63,502 nt of DNA from JAWXBT01 sp964523015. Its GTDB lineage: Bacteria > Bdellovibrionota_C > UBA2361 > J135. The stretch spans positions 1 through 63,502 of the forward strand of contig CAZFXN010000011.1 in the NCBI GenBank assembly GCA_964523015.1, read 5' to 3'. Of the stretch, positions 52,358 through 61,384 are shown piece after piece. The position numbers and the translations under genes are program-made. The notes beneath the pieces are model-generated. The model was not told where the DNA came from and did no database searches. It saw nothing but the letters and a program-made list of their open reading frames with translations. The stretch's first letter is position 1. Each line of letters opens with the position of its first letter.

Positions 52358-53254
52358 ATGAGAAGCAGTTTAAAGGTTTTCCTTACCGCCTTAATTGTTC
52401 TTAGTTGCTTCCTTAGTGGTTGCACTAAAGAATCTTCTGACGATTCAAGTGATAACACGGAAAGCTCTGATAGCTCTTCCCCTCATAGTGAATCAGCCTC
52501 ATCCCCTTTAGTTAAATGTGGTGTTTTTACTGACGGTGCTTTTCAGCAAAATGTTCCCTTTGAGAAATCAGAGATCGTAAATGTCAAAGGAGTAGGATCT
52601 GATCTAGTTATAATAACTCGTACCACTGGAGAGCAAGCAAGAAATAGTCAGGTAGTTAAACTTCAAGGAACTACTTCTTCCGGCATCTCCTCAAGTAAAT
52701 CAAAGCGCGCCGCAGATTTTACAAACGCAAATGCTTCTTTTAATGCTTTATTTCTCCCGGCTAGTAATGATTGTACTGTCTCTCTACCTGATGGTGGTCT
52801 AGGGGTTTACGGTCATATCTTTACCCAAGATGGAAGAAGTCTAAACGAAATGTTAGTACAAAAAGGTTTAGCAAATCCTGAAGCTGGCATATGTGGTGGG
52901 GATGCTCTGGCAGGTTGCTATGCTGGATTACCAGTTGAAGAGGAATTATCAAATCAGGTAATTAATCGCTTCTTATGGAAACCGGTTTCAGAGAACGACG
53001 GCAAATTAGTTATTTTACATAATGCTTTTGGCGTAAACGCCTCAGTTGAAGGTGCATCATCTTCAATGTCTGGACATAATTCAGGACCGAGTAACGGCTT
53101 TAGCGCTACAGTCAGATATCCTTTATCTGGATGTGCTTACGGCAGTGCGACTGTTAGATTTTTTGATTCACTTGACCGTATAGTTCCACTTGCAAACGGA
53201 GAGACATCTCTTAAGATTAGCAATGGCTGTGATAGAACTGAGTTGAGGTTCTAG
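52358..53254 (+). CDS. Lipoprotein with an SNase-like fold
   Basis: A 298-residue lipoprotein: signal peptide with lipobox FLSGC (Cys21), then a long Ser/Asp-rich linker. The middle region (VVKLQGTTSSGISSSKSKRAA ... VYGHIFTQDGRSLNEMLVQKGLA) follows the staphylococcal-nuclease-like (thermonuclease) pattern, but I cannot identify the full set of catalytic Arg/Asp/Glu residues, so nuclease activity is doubtful. ATG at 52358 follows GAGGGTTAGAG; an ATG 57 bp upstream would put residues before the signal peptide. Four or more cysteines suggest disulphides in the periplasm. Confidence 0.65.
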   Translation: MRSSLKVFLTALIVLSCFLSGCTKESSDDSSDNTESSDSSSPHSESASSPLVKCGVFTDGAFQQNVPFEKSEIVNVKGVGSDLVIITRTTGEQARNSQVVKLQGTTSSGISSSKSKRAADFTNANASFNALFLPASNDCTVSLPDGGLGVYGHIFTQDGRSLNEMLVQKGLANPEAGICGGDALAGCYAGLPVEEELSNQVINRFLWKPVSENDGKLVILHNAFGVNASVEGASSSMSGHNSGPSNGFSATVRYPLSGCAYGSATVRFFDSLDRIVPLANGETSLKISNGCDRTELRF

Positions 53255-53411
53255 ATACGGCTTTGTTAGCCTGCCTTAGACCGAGTCTTAGCTTGCTGTA
53301 ATCTGGTAGATATATTCGTGGGGGCACATAAAGGTATGATGTTTGTGAGCTCGAAGACCGACAAAGCTCCAAAAGGAACCCCTCCTATTAATTATATCCT
53401 GATTTGAGACC

Positions 53412-53446
53412 AAAAAAAAAAAGAGAAAGCCTCTCAGTGCTTTCTC
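53412..53446 (-). terminator. Intrinsic terminator on the minus strand with no minus-strand protein gene before it
   Basis: GAGAAAGC (53423-53430) pairs with GCTTTCTC (53439-53446) around an 8-nt loop. On the minus strand the hairpin is followed by 11 T's (the A run 53412-53422). This is a textbook intrinsic terminator, implying a minus-strand transcript ending here. Confidence 0.88.
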
Positions 53447-53825
53447 AACATTACTATCTGTTCCCTGTGTTCATTCACACATGGACTAACGAAATTGTAG
53501 GAACGGAACGCAATAAGCGATATAGGATCAACGAGATCCTGAAAGAGAAACCTCATATCAACCTGGAAAACCAGCTTGGTTGTGGGGTTCCTTCACTCAT
53601 CATTGCTGTACAACTATCAGTGAAGAAACCCTAACCAAACATATGCTGATCCTAGGACATAAAAACCTAGCGTAACCACAGAAAAAACCTAATTTAACCG
53701 GGTCCACACTTACAGCGTCCGTTCCATTAAGACGAGGCGTATCTTAATGCAGAGGGCGCATGACTGATGCCTAGGCAAAAAACGTCCCTATTGATATTGT
53801 CGACATAGTTTTTAATTAAGTTAAG
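53412..53825 (-). ncRNA. Candidate structured non-coding RNA
   Basis: The stretch between the terminator and the divergent gene at 53831 has no long open frame on the minus strand. It contains many local dyads in order: GCCTAGGC; CATTAAGA...TCTTAATG; CTAGG...CCTAG; a helix around CTGGAAAACCAG; GGATC...GATCC; TGTG...CACA; then the terminator. This is more than expected by chance and suggests an RNA of up to about 400 nt. I could not match it to tmRNA, RNase P RNA, 6S or SRP RNA. The 5' end is unknown. A plus-strand reading frame (53404-53634) has low coding character. 53255-53411 shows nothing else. Confidence 0.5.
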
Positions 53826-53830
53826 TCGAT

Positions 53831-54685
53831 GTGCAGAAATTAATAGTCAATATTCTTGAGGGATTAGCTATTCTTTTAGGCCCTATATTTGGGGCAAAAA
53901 TTAGTATCGCTTATGGCGAAACCGCTCAGTTAGAGCTTTACCTAACATTCCTACTCTCATTTTTGTGCTGGATAGCAACAGACCGGTTATGTTTTATATA
54001 CCTCTCCACTGGACAAAGTAGCGAGGGAGTTGGAAAGAAGAAAGATAAAACAAAAAAAGCGCCTCTTAGTCGTTCTAATTTTGGAATAATTACCTCCCTA
54101 ATTATCTCCGCTTTTTTCTCCTTAGGAATCTTACACCTCTTACAAACAAAGAGTGAGCAATTTTTCTTTCACTTAGTACTTTTGGCACTCTCGCTTCATA
54201 GTATCTCGTCAATTGCTAACCAAAGAGGTTTATTTTGGATCTGGTTAATTACTAGAGGGTGTTACAATTCCTTGGTTGGTGCCCTAGGATTTATGGTAGT
54301 GACTCAGCAGTTTTACTGGCAACCATTTGTAATCTCAATTGGATACTCCTTAATGATCGGGGCTCTTCATCTCTCTCACTTTAACTTCTTAGGAAAGATC
54401 TCTTCAACTAAACATTTAGTGACTATTTACTCAGGACTTCTTTTTTTAGGGCCAGTTGTTATATCGTCACTTGCTGTCTTTAGGGAGCTTCCTAAAAACT
54501 ATATCTTTATCCTAGTCGTACTTTTTCTTGCTCAAAGATTCCCTGCCATCTTTAAAGAGCTTTTAAAGTTATTTTCAAGTAAGGGAGCGGCCCCTACTGA
54601 TAGAAGGGATAAATTTGTATCAGCTAATGCTGGTATAATTGCTGCTTTACTCCTAATTGTTGCACTTTTAACTACATTCTCTTAG
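53831..54685 (+). CDS. Multi-pass inner-membrane protein of unknown function
   Basis: A 284-residue membrane protein with about eight hydrophobic segments and a short Lys-rich loop after the second (GVGKKKDKTKKA). GTG start at 53831, no strong ribosome site. The repeating pairs of TM helices and the GxYN-type motif (RGCYNSLVG) resemble small prenyltransferase or permease folds, but I cannot name a family. It is followed by a TPR gene on the same strand (38 bp). Confidence 0.6.
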   Translation: MQKLIVNILEGLAILLGPIFGAKISIAYGETAQLELYLTFLLSFLCWIATDRLCFIYLSTGQSSEGVGKKKDKTKKAPLSRSNFGIITSLIISAFFSLGILHLLQTKSEQFFFHLVLLALSLHSISSIANQRGLFWIWLITRGCYNSLVGALGFMVVTQQFYWQPFVISIGYSLMIGALHLSHFNFLGKISSTKHLVTIYSGLLFLGPVVISSLAVFRELPKNYIFILVVLFLAQRFPAIFKELLKLFSSKGAAPTDRRDKFVSANAGIIAALLLIVALLTTFS

Positions 54686-54723
54686 TCTATACCGAGCGAT
54701 ACGAACAACTATTTGGAGGCTCT

Positions 54724-55491
54724 ATGAAGTATCATTTGAACATGTCAAGTTTGCTTTTTTGTACAGTATTTTTCTTTAACTCTCTCTCAAGTGCCGCACC
54801 GTCAGAGGTTAAGGTAAATCCAAAATCGTTAGAGCTAAATGAGAAAGGCGCGGTGGCGATGCAAGCTCATGATAACGAAGGTGCAGAGAAGTTATTTAAG
54901 CAGGCTTATGATATAGACCCTTCAAATATTACTGCAGCTTACAATTTAGCTGGATCCTATGTTGCAAATAAAAAGGAGAGCGAAGCGATTAAACTTTTAT
55001 CTGGGATCGCTAAAAGCAACCCTAAAGATGCTGGTATCTACGCTCGCCTTGGAGATGCTCATTTTTCAAACCAGAATGTTAACGAAGCACGGAATGCTTA
55101 TGAAAAAGCATACGCCCTTGATTCTAACTATCCATCAATCCCAATGAAACTTGGGGTAATCTATTCAATGAATAATAAATTGAATAAGGCTGAGAAGATG
55201 CTAGAAAAAGCAGTAGAGCAAAATCCAGAGGATTCAAAAACATTGGCTAATCTTGCCTCTGTACTTTTAGCAAATAAAAAACCGGAAGAAGCCATTCGAG
55301 CGGCTAAGAAAAGCTTGCAGGGTAAGGTTGCTGCTGATACTTACATTACACTTGGACAATCCTACGATAGCATCAAGGAAGCTAAGAATGCTTTAATCTC
55401 TTATGAAAAGGCGATGGCCCTTGGCAAAAGTACTCCTGAATTACTTACTAGAGTAAAAGAGCTAAAAGAGTTTGTTGCTAAACAGGGTTAA
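54724..55491 (+). CDS. Exported TPR protein
   Basis: A 255-residue protein with a signal peptide (MSSLLFCTVFFFNSLSSAA) and about five TPR units (AVAMQAHDNEGAEKLFKQAYDIDPSN; AGIYARLGDAHFSNQNVNEARNAYEKAY; NNKLNKAEKMLEKAVEQNPED; KTLANLASVLLANKKPEEAIRAAKK; DTYITLGQSYDSIKEAKNALISYEKAM). TPR superhelices act as protein-protein scaffolds; here in the periplasm. A strong GGAGG lies just before the ATG. Upstream neighbour is an unknown membrane protein; downstream is glyS (78 bp). Confidence 0.82.
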   Translation: MKYHLNMSSLLFCTVFFFNSLSSAAPSEVKVNPKSLELNEKGAVAMQAHDNEGAEKLFKQAYDIDPSNITAAYNLAGSYVANKKESEAIKLLSGIAKSNPKDAGIYARLGDAHFSNQNVNEARNAYEKAYALDSNYPSIPMKLGVIYSMNNKLNKAEKMLEKAVEQNPEDSKTLANLASVLLANKKPEEAIRAAKKSLQGKVAADTYITLGQSYDSIKEAKNALISYEKAMALGKSTPELLTRVKELKEFVAKQG

Positions 55492-55569
55492 ATAAAAGCG
55501 TGTTAATAAAAAGTGAGCCTTGAGTTACTAACTTATAAAGAACAATTCTGACTAAATTAAGGTGATTAA

Positions 55570-57090
55570 GTGGCTGATTCTGAGCTGATGCAAAAGGTGA
55601 TCTCGCTTTGTAAGAGGCGAGGTTTTGTATTTCAAAGTAGTGAGATTTATGGTGGCCTAAAAAGTGCCTATGATTACGGCCCACTTGGGGTCGAGCTAAA
55701 GAGAAATATCGCTTCAGAGTGGTGGTCTGCTGTAGTACATCAAAGAGAAGATGTTATTGGACTTGATGCCTCGATCGTTATGCATCCTAATGTTTGGCGG
55801 GCCAGTGGTCATTTAGCCGGATTTTCAGATCCCTTGGTTGATTGTAGAAACTGTAAAGAGCGATTTAGAGCAGACAAAGCTCCTAAGGCAGATCCCGGTT
55901 GCTCTGTTACATATATAAAAGGTGGCAAAGATAAGGGTGAAAAGATTAAGGGAATTGTCTCAGATAAAGGATATATTTGCCCGACTTGCGGAAGCTCAGA
56001 TCTCTCTGATGAGCGACAATTTAATTTAATGTTTAGAACTTCGTTAGGTCCGGTTGATCCGATTGAAAAAATAATTGATCAAATCACATCGACCGAAGAG
56101 AAACTTTCACGAAAAGATCTAAGAGCAAAAATTGAAGAAGCCGTCGCTGAAAGTGCCGTTTACCTTAGACCTGAAACTGCCCAGGCTATGTTTGTACAGT
56201 TTTTAAATTGCCAACAAACTATGTCAATGAAGGTCCCCTTTGGCATCGCCCAGCAGGGTAAATCATTTAGAAATGAAATTACCGTTGAGCATTTTATCTT
56301 TCGATCATGCGAATTTGAGCAGATGGAGATGGAGTATTTTATTGAACCAGGAACTCATGTTGAATGGTTAGATTATTGGTGTAAGGAACGGATGAGCTGG
56401 TGGACAAAATATGCCAATAAAAAAGATGACTTTATGCTTCGTCAACATGCTCCTGAGGAACTAGCTCACTATTCATCTGACTGTTACGATGTTGAGTACA
56501 GATACCCTTGGGGCTGGGGTGAACTTGAAGGGATTGCATCACGCACCGATTACGATCTTAAAAAACATACTGAACACTCTGGTGTTAAACTTAGCTATTT
56601 TGATCAGAACAAAAACGATCCTGAAACAGGAAAACCTGGTTGGAGATATGTCCCTTACGTTATTGAACCGGCTGCTGGATTAACCCGGGCAGTCCTCTGT
56701 TTCCTACTTGATGCCTACTTTGAGGAATCAGGAGTCGATGCTGATGGCAAAGAGAAGACAAGGGTAATATTAAAACTGCACCCTAGATTAGCTCCTATAA
56801 AAGTAGCTGTTTTACCACTAGTGAAAAAAGATGGCCTTCCAGAGATAGGACGAGATATCGTAGCGAAATTTTTTAAAGCCGGAATGAGTGCTAGCTATGA
56901 TGAACAGCAATCTATTGGCAAGCGGTACGCGCGGCACGATGAAGCAGGTACTCCGTATTGCTTAACTATCGATCACCAAACAGCTCAAGATCAAACTGTA
57001 ACGATAAGAGATCGTGATACAACTAAGCAGGAAAGAATAAGTATTGAAAGTGCCCTAGAAGTTGTAAAAAATAGATTAGCTGAATCTTAG
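55570..57090 (+). CDS. glyS: Glycyl-tRNA synthetase, single-chain alpha2 type
   Basis: A class II synthetase of 506 aa charging tRNA-Gly. It is the eukaryote/archaeon-like alpha2 form (GlyQS), not the alpha2-beta2 form common in Proteobacteria. Motif blocks: GGLKSAYDYGPLGVELKRN, the QFNLMFRTSLGPV region, EFEQMEMEYFIEP, YVIEPAAGLTRAVL, and an anticodon-binding domain with LAPIKVAVLPL. A Cys-rich insertion (CRNC...CPTC) probably binds zinc. GTG start with AAGGTG upstream. It is followed by the FAD oxidase gene (26 bp). Confidence 0.95.
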   Translation: MADSELMQKVISLCKRRGFVFQSSEIYGGLKSAYDYGPLGVELKRNIASEWWSAVVHQREDVIGLDASIVMHPNVWRASGHLAGFSDPLVDCRNCKERFRADKAPKADPGCSVTYIKGGKDKGEKIKGIVSDKGYICPTCGSSDLSDERQFNLMFRTSLGPVDPIEKIIDQITSTEEKLSRKDLRAKIEEAVAESAVYLRPETAQAMFVQFLNCQQTMSMKVPFGIAQQGKSFRNEITVEHFIFRSCEFEQMEMEYFIEPGTHVEWLDYWCKERMSWWTKYANKKDDFMLRQHAPEELAHYSSDCYDVEYRYPWGWGELEGIASRTDYDLKKHTEHSGVKLSYFDQNKNDPETGKPGWRYVPYVIEPAAGLTRAVLCFLLDAYFEESGVDADGKEKTRVILKLHPRLAPIKVAVLPLVKKDGLPEIGRDIVAKFFKAGMSASYDEQQSIGKRYARHDEAGTPYCLTIDHQTAQDQTVTIRDRDTTKQERISIESALEVVKNRLAES

Positions 57091-57116
57091 CCGAATTTTA
57101 TTGAGGGCATCGCTTA

Positions 57117-58496
57117 ATGATACAGGCATTGATCGAGATAGTTGGAAAAGACTATGTGCTGACTAGCTCTGAAGATAAAGAATTCTATGGAAAGGATCGC
57201 CTTAAAGGGACAACTCCAAATCCACTAGCTATTGTAAAACCAAAAACTATAGAGGAAGTTCAAAAAGTTGTCTTGCTCTGCCATGATCAAAAGATTGCGA
57301 TTGTACCTTCAGGCGGACGAACAGGGTATGCCGGTGGTGCTTTAGCTATGAATGGTGAAGTGGTTCTTTCATTAGAGAGGATGAATCGTATTCTTTCAGT
57401 TAATCAAATAGATCGCACCATTATTACTGAGCCCGGTGTTTTTCTAAGTCAGATTCATGATGCCGCTAAGGGTGTTGGTTTATATTATCCGGTTGACCTT
57501 TCGTCACGGGGTTCATGTCATATTGGTGGGACGATTGCTACTAATGCTGGAGGCATAAGGGTCATTCGGTATGGACTTACTAGAGATTGGGTTTTAGGAC
57601 TAAAAGTAGTTCTAGCTAACGGCGAATTAATGACGATTAATGGCTCTCTTTATAAAAATCAAACTGGATACGACTTAAGGCAGTTATTTATTGGCAGTGA
57701 GGGAACTCTAGGAATAATTGTTGAAGCCACTTTAAAACTTACAGTTCCATCAAAGCCCGGCACTGTTGTTTTATTTGGCACTGACTCAACTGATTCAATA
57801 CTTAAACTTTTAGATCTAAGTAAAAAGTATTCACTCTCCCTTTTGGCATTTGAAACATTTGATACTGAATCCATTAATTTAGTAATTACTAATGCAAAGC
57901 TAAAAAATCCGTGGAAACAAGGCTATCCAGCCTATGCATTAATAGAGGTTGAAACCTTTGATAATACTACTAACGAGATAGAACTTTTTTTTGAAGATGC
58001 AATTAAGTTAGGAATTGTAAAAGACGCCCTACTTGCTACAAATGAAACTCAGTATAAGACATTTTGGTCTTATCGAGAATTGATCAGTGAAGTGATCTCA
58101 AAACATGAGTACCCTCATAAAAATGATATCTCTGTCCCTGTTTCAAATCTTCCTCAGTTTATTGAACAAGCCCAGATAACTCTTAAGAAACATTACCCAA
58201 CTTTTAGAATGGCGATCTTTGGTCATATCGGAGACGGAAATCTTCATATTAATATTTTAAAGCCAAATGATTTAAAAATCTTTGATTTTCATACTGAATG
58301 TAAAAAAGTTGATGAACATTTGTTTTCCCTAGTTAAGAAATTTAATGGTAGTATATCAGCTGAGCATGGAATTGGTGTTCAAAAGAGAGATTTCTTACAT
58401 TATTCACGATCAGAGACTGAGATCTCTTTAATGCGATCAATAAAAAAAGTTATGGATCCAGACAGGATTTTAAATCCTGGAAAGATGCTATCTTGA
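57117..58496 (+). CDS. FAD-linked oxidase (GlcD/D-lactate/D-2-hydroxyacid dehydrogenase-like)
   Basis: A 459-residue flavoprotein of the VAO/PCMH family. The FAD-binding domain has PLAIVKPKTIEEVQKVV, PSGGRTGYAGGA and SHIGGTIATNAGG-type blocks (RGSCHIGGTIATNAGGIRV). The C-terminus has FGHIGDGNLHINI and AEHGIGVQKRDFL, with a metal/substrate-binding cluster typical of D-2-hydroxyacid or D-2-hydroxyglutarate dehydrogenases. It oxidises a D-2-hydroxyacid, passing electrons to a carrier. It starts with ATG after GAGGGCATCGC. The substrate (D-lactate, glycolate, 2-hydroxyglutarate) is unresolved. Because serA, which can make 2-hydroxyglutarate, is close by on the other strand, the latter is possible. 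Confidence 0.88.
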   Translation: MIQALIEIVGKDYVLTSSEDKEFYGKDRLKGTTPNPLAIVKPKTIEEVQKVVLLCHDQKIAIVPSGGRTGYAGGALAMNGEVVLSLERMNRILSVNQIDRTIITEPGVFLSQIHDAAKGVGLYYPVDLSSRGSCHIGGTIATNAGGIRVIRYGLTRDWVLGLKVVLANGELMTINGSLYKNQTGYDLRQLFIGSEGTLGIIVEATLKLTVPSKPGTVVLFGTDSTDSILKLLDLSKKYSLSLLAFETFDTESINLVITNAKLKNPWKQGYPAYALIEVETFDNTTNEIELFFEDAIKLGIVKDALLATNETQYKTFWSYRELISEVISKHEYPHKNDISVPVSNLPQFIEQAQITLKKHYPTFRMAIFGHIGDGNLHINILKPNDLKIFDFHTECKKVDEHLFSLVKKFNGSISAEHGIGVQKRDFLHYSRSETEISLMRSIKKVMDPDRILNPGKMLS

Positions 58497-58504
58497 TATT
58501 GCTT

Positions 58505-58549
58505 TGTTGATTTTTTCTGTGTTGATTTTTGCTCTGTTGATTTTTTTAT
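58505..58549 (+). repeat. Three 15-bp tandem repeats before the lipoprotein gene
   Basis: TGTTGATTTTTTCTG at 58505-58519, then a variant at 58520-58534 and another at 58535-58549; each begins TGTTGATTTTT. The array lies between the oxidase stop and the lipoprotein ATG (58556), covering its leader. Slippage could alter translation or transcription. Confidence 0.85.
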
Positions 58550-58555
58550 AAAGTA

Positions 58556-60136
58556 ATGAAGTATATTTTTTTTCTACTATCTTTACTCCTTTTTTTGTCA
58601 CCGTTGACAGGGTGTGAGGATGCCCCGCCTGAACAATCTTCTCATAATCCTTCTCATAATCCTTCTAATGAGAGATCAATTGAGTTAGCTAATCTTAACC
58701 ATAAAGAGATAAGTAGTTTAACCTCCAAGAACAAGGACTCCCAAACATTAAACAGTAACGCTTTAGAAACTAAGCCCTTTGAATCAGCAAAAGCTTTTGA
58801 AAAAGCATTGCAACCAGAATTAAGAAAACTAATCTCTGATATTCCTTCAACGAGTGAAAAAAGTGATGAAATAAAAAAGCAGGATTCGAAACAAAGTCCA
58901 GAAAATTCCATTACTACCCCTGAAGATGTAGCAAAAGTGATTGAGAATGCACGGGATGAAAAAGCAGTCACAGAAGCAATTAATAGCGCCTTTAAAGAAG
59001 CTCATACTCAGGACCAACAGGATTCGCCTCCTATATTTGAAGGAGCTTCCCCCTTTAATCCCCTTTTTAATGAAGATGATCTTTCTAAGATTACTGCTCT
59101 TAGTTCAAATTCTGCTAGTTCATCTCCCAAAGCTCGCCAAAAATTTAATCCTGGAGTCAGGGTCCCTAACCAGCAGCAACCATCAACAACCGCTCCTCTT
59201 TCGGGAGGTTTTGATTTTACTGGCAAAGGAAATGTTGGCAGTCCTTCTGACGAATCATTAAATTTAAACCCCGTCTCTGGTCAAGCTCGTGGGTATTCCA
59301 TGTTTTATCTTATGCATCCAAGAGCACGACAGACCGTTGAGAAACAGATTACTGCTCTTATTAGATCAAATGTTCAAGAGGTTTTCCTGGGTGTCTTGAC
59401 TGATGGAACTTTTGGAAAAGACTTTGGCTATCTAAATTCAATCTTATCACGCATAGCAAGTGCTGGCAGGAGAATCTACTTAACTCTTTATCTAACAAAC
59501 GGCCCTACGATGAGAGTATATGATATTACTCCGATTAAGGTTGGGTTTAATAATATAGAGCCTGGGGCTTTTAGAAATTTAATCAGATTCAATCCTGAAA
59601 CTCAGTCAAAATTTAAAACCATGGCACAAGAGGTCCTTCAAGTCCTTAATCACAATAGACAGTTAGGTGCGCTAAATAAAAATTACGTATCTGTAATGCT
59701 TGAAGATAACCTTGATGGGAACTCTTACCAAGCCATGCGAGAGTTAGCAAAAACGATCATAGGAGATCGAGCTCAATTTATAAGAAGCCCGTGTCCTGGA
59801 TGTTATCAAGGAAATACCGCTGAGAGTCTAGGTAATCAGGTTGAACTTCATGCTCAACAAAACATATCAAACCTGACTAATGGGGATGGCTTTTCTTTTG
59901 ATGGCTTTCAGTTTCTCTATCCACAAGAAGATGGAGTAGGTATCACCTATGAATCAGCAACGGGATTAGCAACACAAGCAAAGGATCAAGGTCTTTCGTA
60001 TTTCGGTCTCTGGAGAGCTAATTGGCAGGGGTTACAAAATGGCCCGCTAGTGCACCCAGACAACCGTCCTTATCACATCCCTACAGATGAAGAGTTAGAG
60101 TTTGACATCTCATTACTTCGTTACGGCCTAAACTAA
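58556..60136 (+). CDS. Large lipoprotein with disordered linker and possible TIM-barrel-like domain
   Basis: A 526-residue lipoprotein: lipobox LTGC (Cys20), followed by a Ser/Asn-rich, likely disordered region to about residue 240 (including a short NPSH repeat). The C-terminal 290 residues are globular (GYSMFYLMHPRARQTVEKQ, YVSVMLEDNLDGNSY, GLSYFGLWRANWQ) and show a regular helix/strand rhythm like a glycoside-hydrolase-type barrel. I cannot name a family. The LEDNLDG segment has acidic residues that could be catalytic (inference). Three 15-bp repeats precede the start. Confidence 0.65.
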   Translation: MKYIFFLLSLLLFLSPLTGCEDAPPEQSSHNPSHNPSNERSIELANLNHKEISSLTSKNKDSQTLNSNALETKPFESAKAFEKALQPELRKLISDIPSTSEKSDEIKKQDSKQSPENSITTPEDVAKVIENARDEKAVTEAINSAFKEAHTQDQQDSPPIFEGASPFNPLFNEDDLSKITALSSNSASSSPKARQKFNPGVRVPNQQQPSTTAPLSGGFDFTGKGNVGSPSDESLNLNPVSGQARGYSMFYLMHPRARQTVEKQITALIRSNVQEVFLGVLTDGTFGKDFGYLNSILSRIASAGRRIYLTLYLTNGPTMRVYDITPIKVGFNNIEPGAFRNLIRFNPETQSKFKTMAQEVLQVLNHNRQLGALNKNYVSVMLEDNLDGNSYQAMRELAKTIIGDRAQFIRSPCPGCYQGNTAESLGNQVELHAQQNISNLTNGDGFSFDGFQFLYPQEDGVGITYESATGLATQAKDQGLSYFGLWRANWQGLQNGPLVHPDNRPYHIPTDEELEFDISLLRYGLN

Positions 60137-60154
60137 AATACAAATAAAATAAAG

Positions 60155-61384
60155 CTAAAATAATAGCCGTGTTTTGATAGAGGTCTCAAGCGACTCAATT
60201 CTTTGAGTTACTTCACGTGAAACATCAACATTAATATCCATTATTAGATATCCGATCTCTGCTGTTGTACTTAGATACTGGGCACTAATATTTGCACCAA
60301 CTTCAGCCATAATATTATTTATACTACCTAGAACACCGGGCACATTTTTATGAATATTTAAAATCCTGTGGTTTCCCTCAACTATTGCTAGAGCAACTTT
60401 TGGAAAATTCACTGCTCCTTCAGTAGCTCCTGTCTCAATAAAATCTAATAATGAATTTGCAACTTCAAGTCCTATATTTTTTTGAGCTTCTTCAGTACTG
60501 CCACCTATGTGTGGAGTTAAAAGAACATTAGGAATCCCTCGTAACTCACTTACAAACTCATCCTTATTTGAACCAGGCTCAATTGGGTAAACATCAAGGG
60601 CAGCACCTGCAAGGTGTCCATTTCTAAGGGCTTCAGCTAATGCTGCAATATCAACTACAGTGCCACGACTTAGGTTTAATAAGACCGCACCCTGCTTCAT
60701 CTTTGAAAGCTCTTTTGATCCAATCATCCCTTTTGTCTCTGGAGTCTCAGGTACATGTAAGGTCACAAAATCAGAAGCTTTAAGAAGATCATTTATAGAT
60801 TCAACAGTCTGAGCAATACCAAGAGGTAATTTTCGAAGAATATCATAATAGATAACCTTCATGCCGAAAGATTCAGCTAAAATTCCGATCTGTTGCCCGA
60901 TGTGGCCATAACCGATGATACCAAGGACTTTGTGTCGTATTTCACAACAACCATCAGCGGATTTATCCCAAACTCCCTGATGCATCCTCTGACTTTTCCA
61001 TGCAGCTTTACGTGCTAGCATAATAATCTCAGCCATAGCGAGTTCAGCGACACTACGAGTGTTACTAAATGGAGCATTAAAAACTGGAATGCCATTCATT
61101 TCAGCAGCGCGTAAATCTACCTGATTAGTTCCGATACAAAAGCACCCAACTGATAAGAGTCGCTTTGTCTTTGCTAATACATCAGATGGAATCTCAGTTC
61201 TTGAACGGATGCCTAAAATATGAATGTCTGAAATTGCTGCTAATAATTCATCTTTTTGCCAAGCAGTTGAGATTAACTTTGGGCTATAACCACGTTCATG
61301 AAATAGCTCAACAGCTGCTGGATGTATCCCCTCAAGGAGGACAATATTCATCTTAGCACGAGGAAATGAGACTTTATTGACCAT
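60155..61384 (-). CDS. serA: D-3-phosphoglycerate dehydrogenase SerA with ACT domain
   Basis: First enzyme of serine synthesis, 409 aa, E. coli-like type. NAD motif LGIIGYGHIGQQIG; CFCIGTNQVD and FNAPFSNTRSVAELA blocks; catalytic His in LTPHIGGST; a C-terminal ACT domain (from about 335; INVDVSREVTQRIESL) for serine feedback. The start I keep (MVNKVSFPRAK) aligns with the E. coli N-terminus. It overlaps the upstream Fe-S scaffold gene by 11 bp, so the two are coupled. It converges with the lipoprotein gene (18-bp gap). Confidence 0.95.
   Translation of the reverse strand: MVNKVSFPRAKMNIVLLEGIHPAAVELFHERGYSPKLISTAWQKDELLAAISDIHILGIRSRTEIPSDVLAKTKRLLSVGCFCIGTNQVDLRAAEMNGIPVFNAPFSNTRSVAELAMAEIIMLARKAAWKSQRMHQGVWDKSADGCCEIRHKVLGIIGYGHIGQQIGILAESFGMKVIYYDILRKLPLGIAQTVESINDLLKASDFVTLHVPETPETKGMIGSKELSKMKQGAVLLNLSRGTVVDIAALAEALRNGHLAGAALDVYPIEPGSNKDEFVSELRGIPNVLLTPHIGGSTEEAQKNIGLEVANSLLDFIETGATEGAVNFPKVALAIVEGNHRILNIHKNVPGVLGSINNIMAEVGANISAQYLSTTAEIGYLIMDINVDVSREVTQRIESLETSIKTRLLF

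Noticed and set aside
53255..53411. Short minus-strand frame after AGGAGG
   Set aside because: It would need a TTG start, overlaps the lipoprotein 3' end and has no coding bias.
53404..53634. Plus-strand 76-codon frame near 53.4-53.6 kb
   Set aside because: It starts at the poly-A run that is really the terminator of the minus strand, crosses several dyads and has no ribosome site.
53412..53825. tmRNA, RNase P RNA, 6S or SRP RNA identity for the minus-strand RNA
   Set aside because: I looked for a TTCGA-type acceptor arm, an ANDENYALAA-like tag, GAGGAAAGTCCGG and GGTCAGGTCCGGAAGG; none is present.
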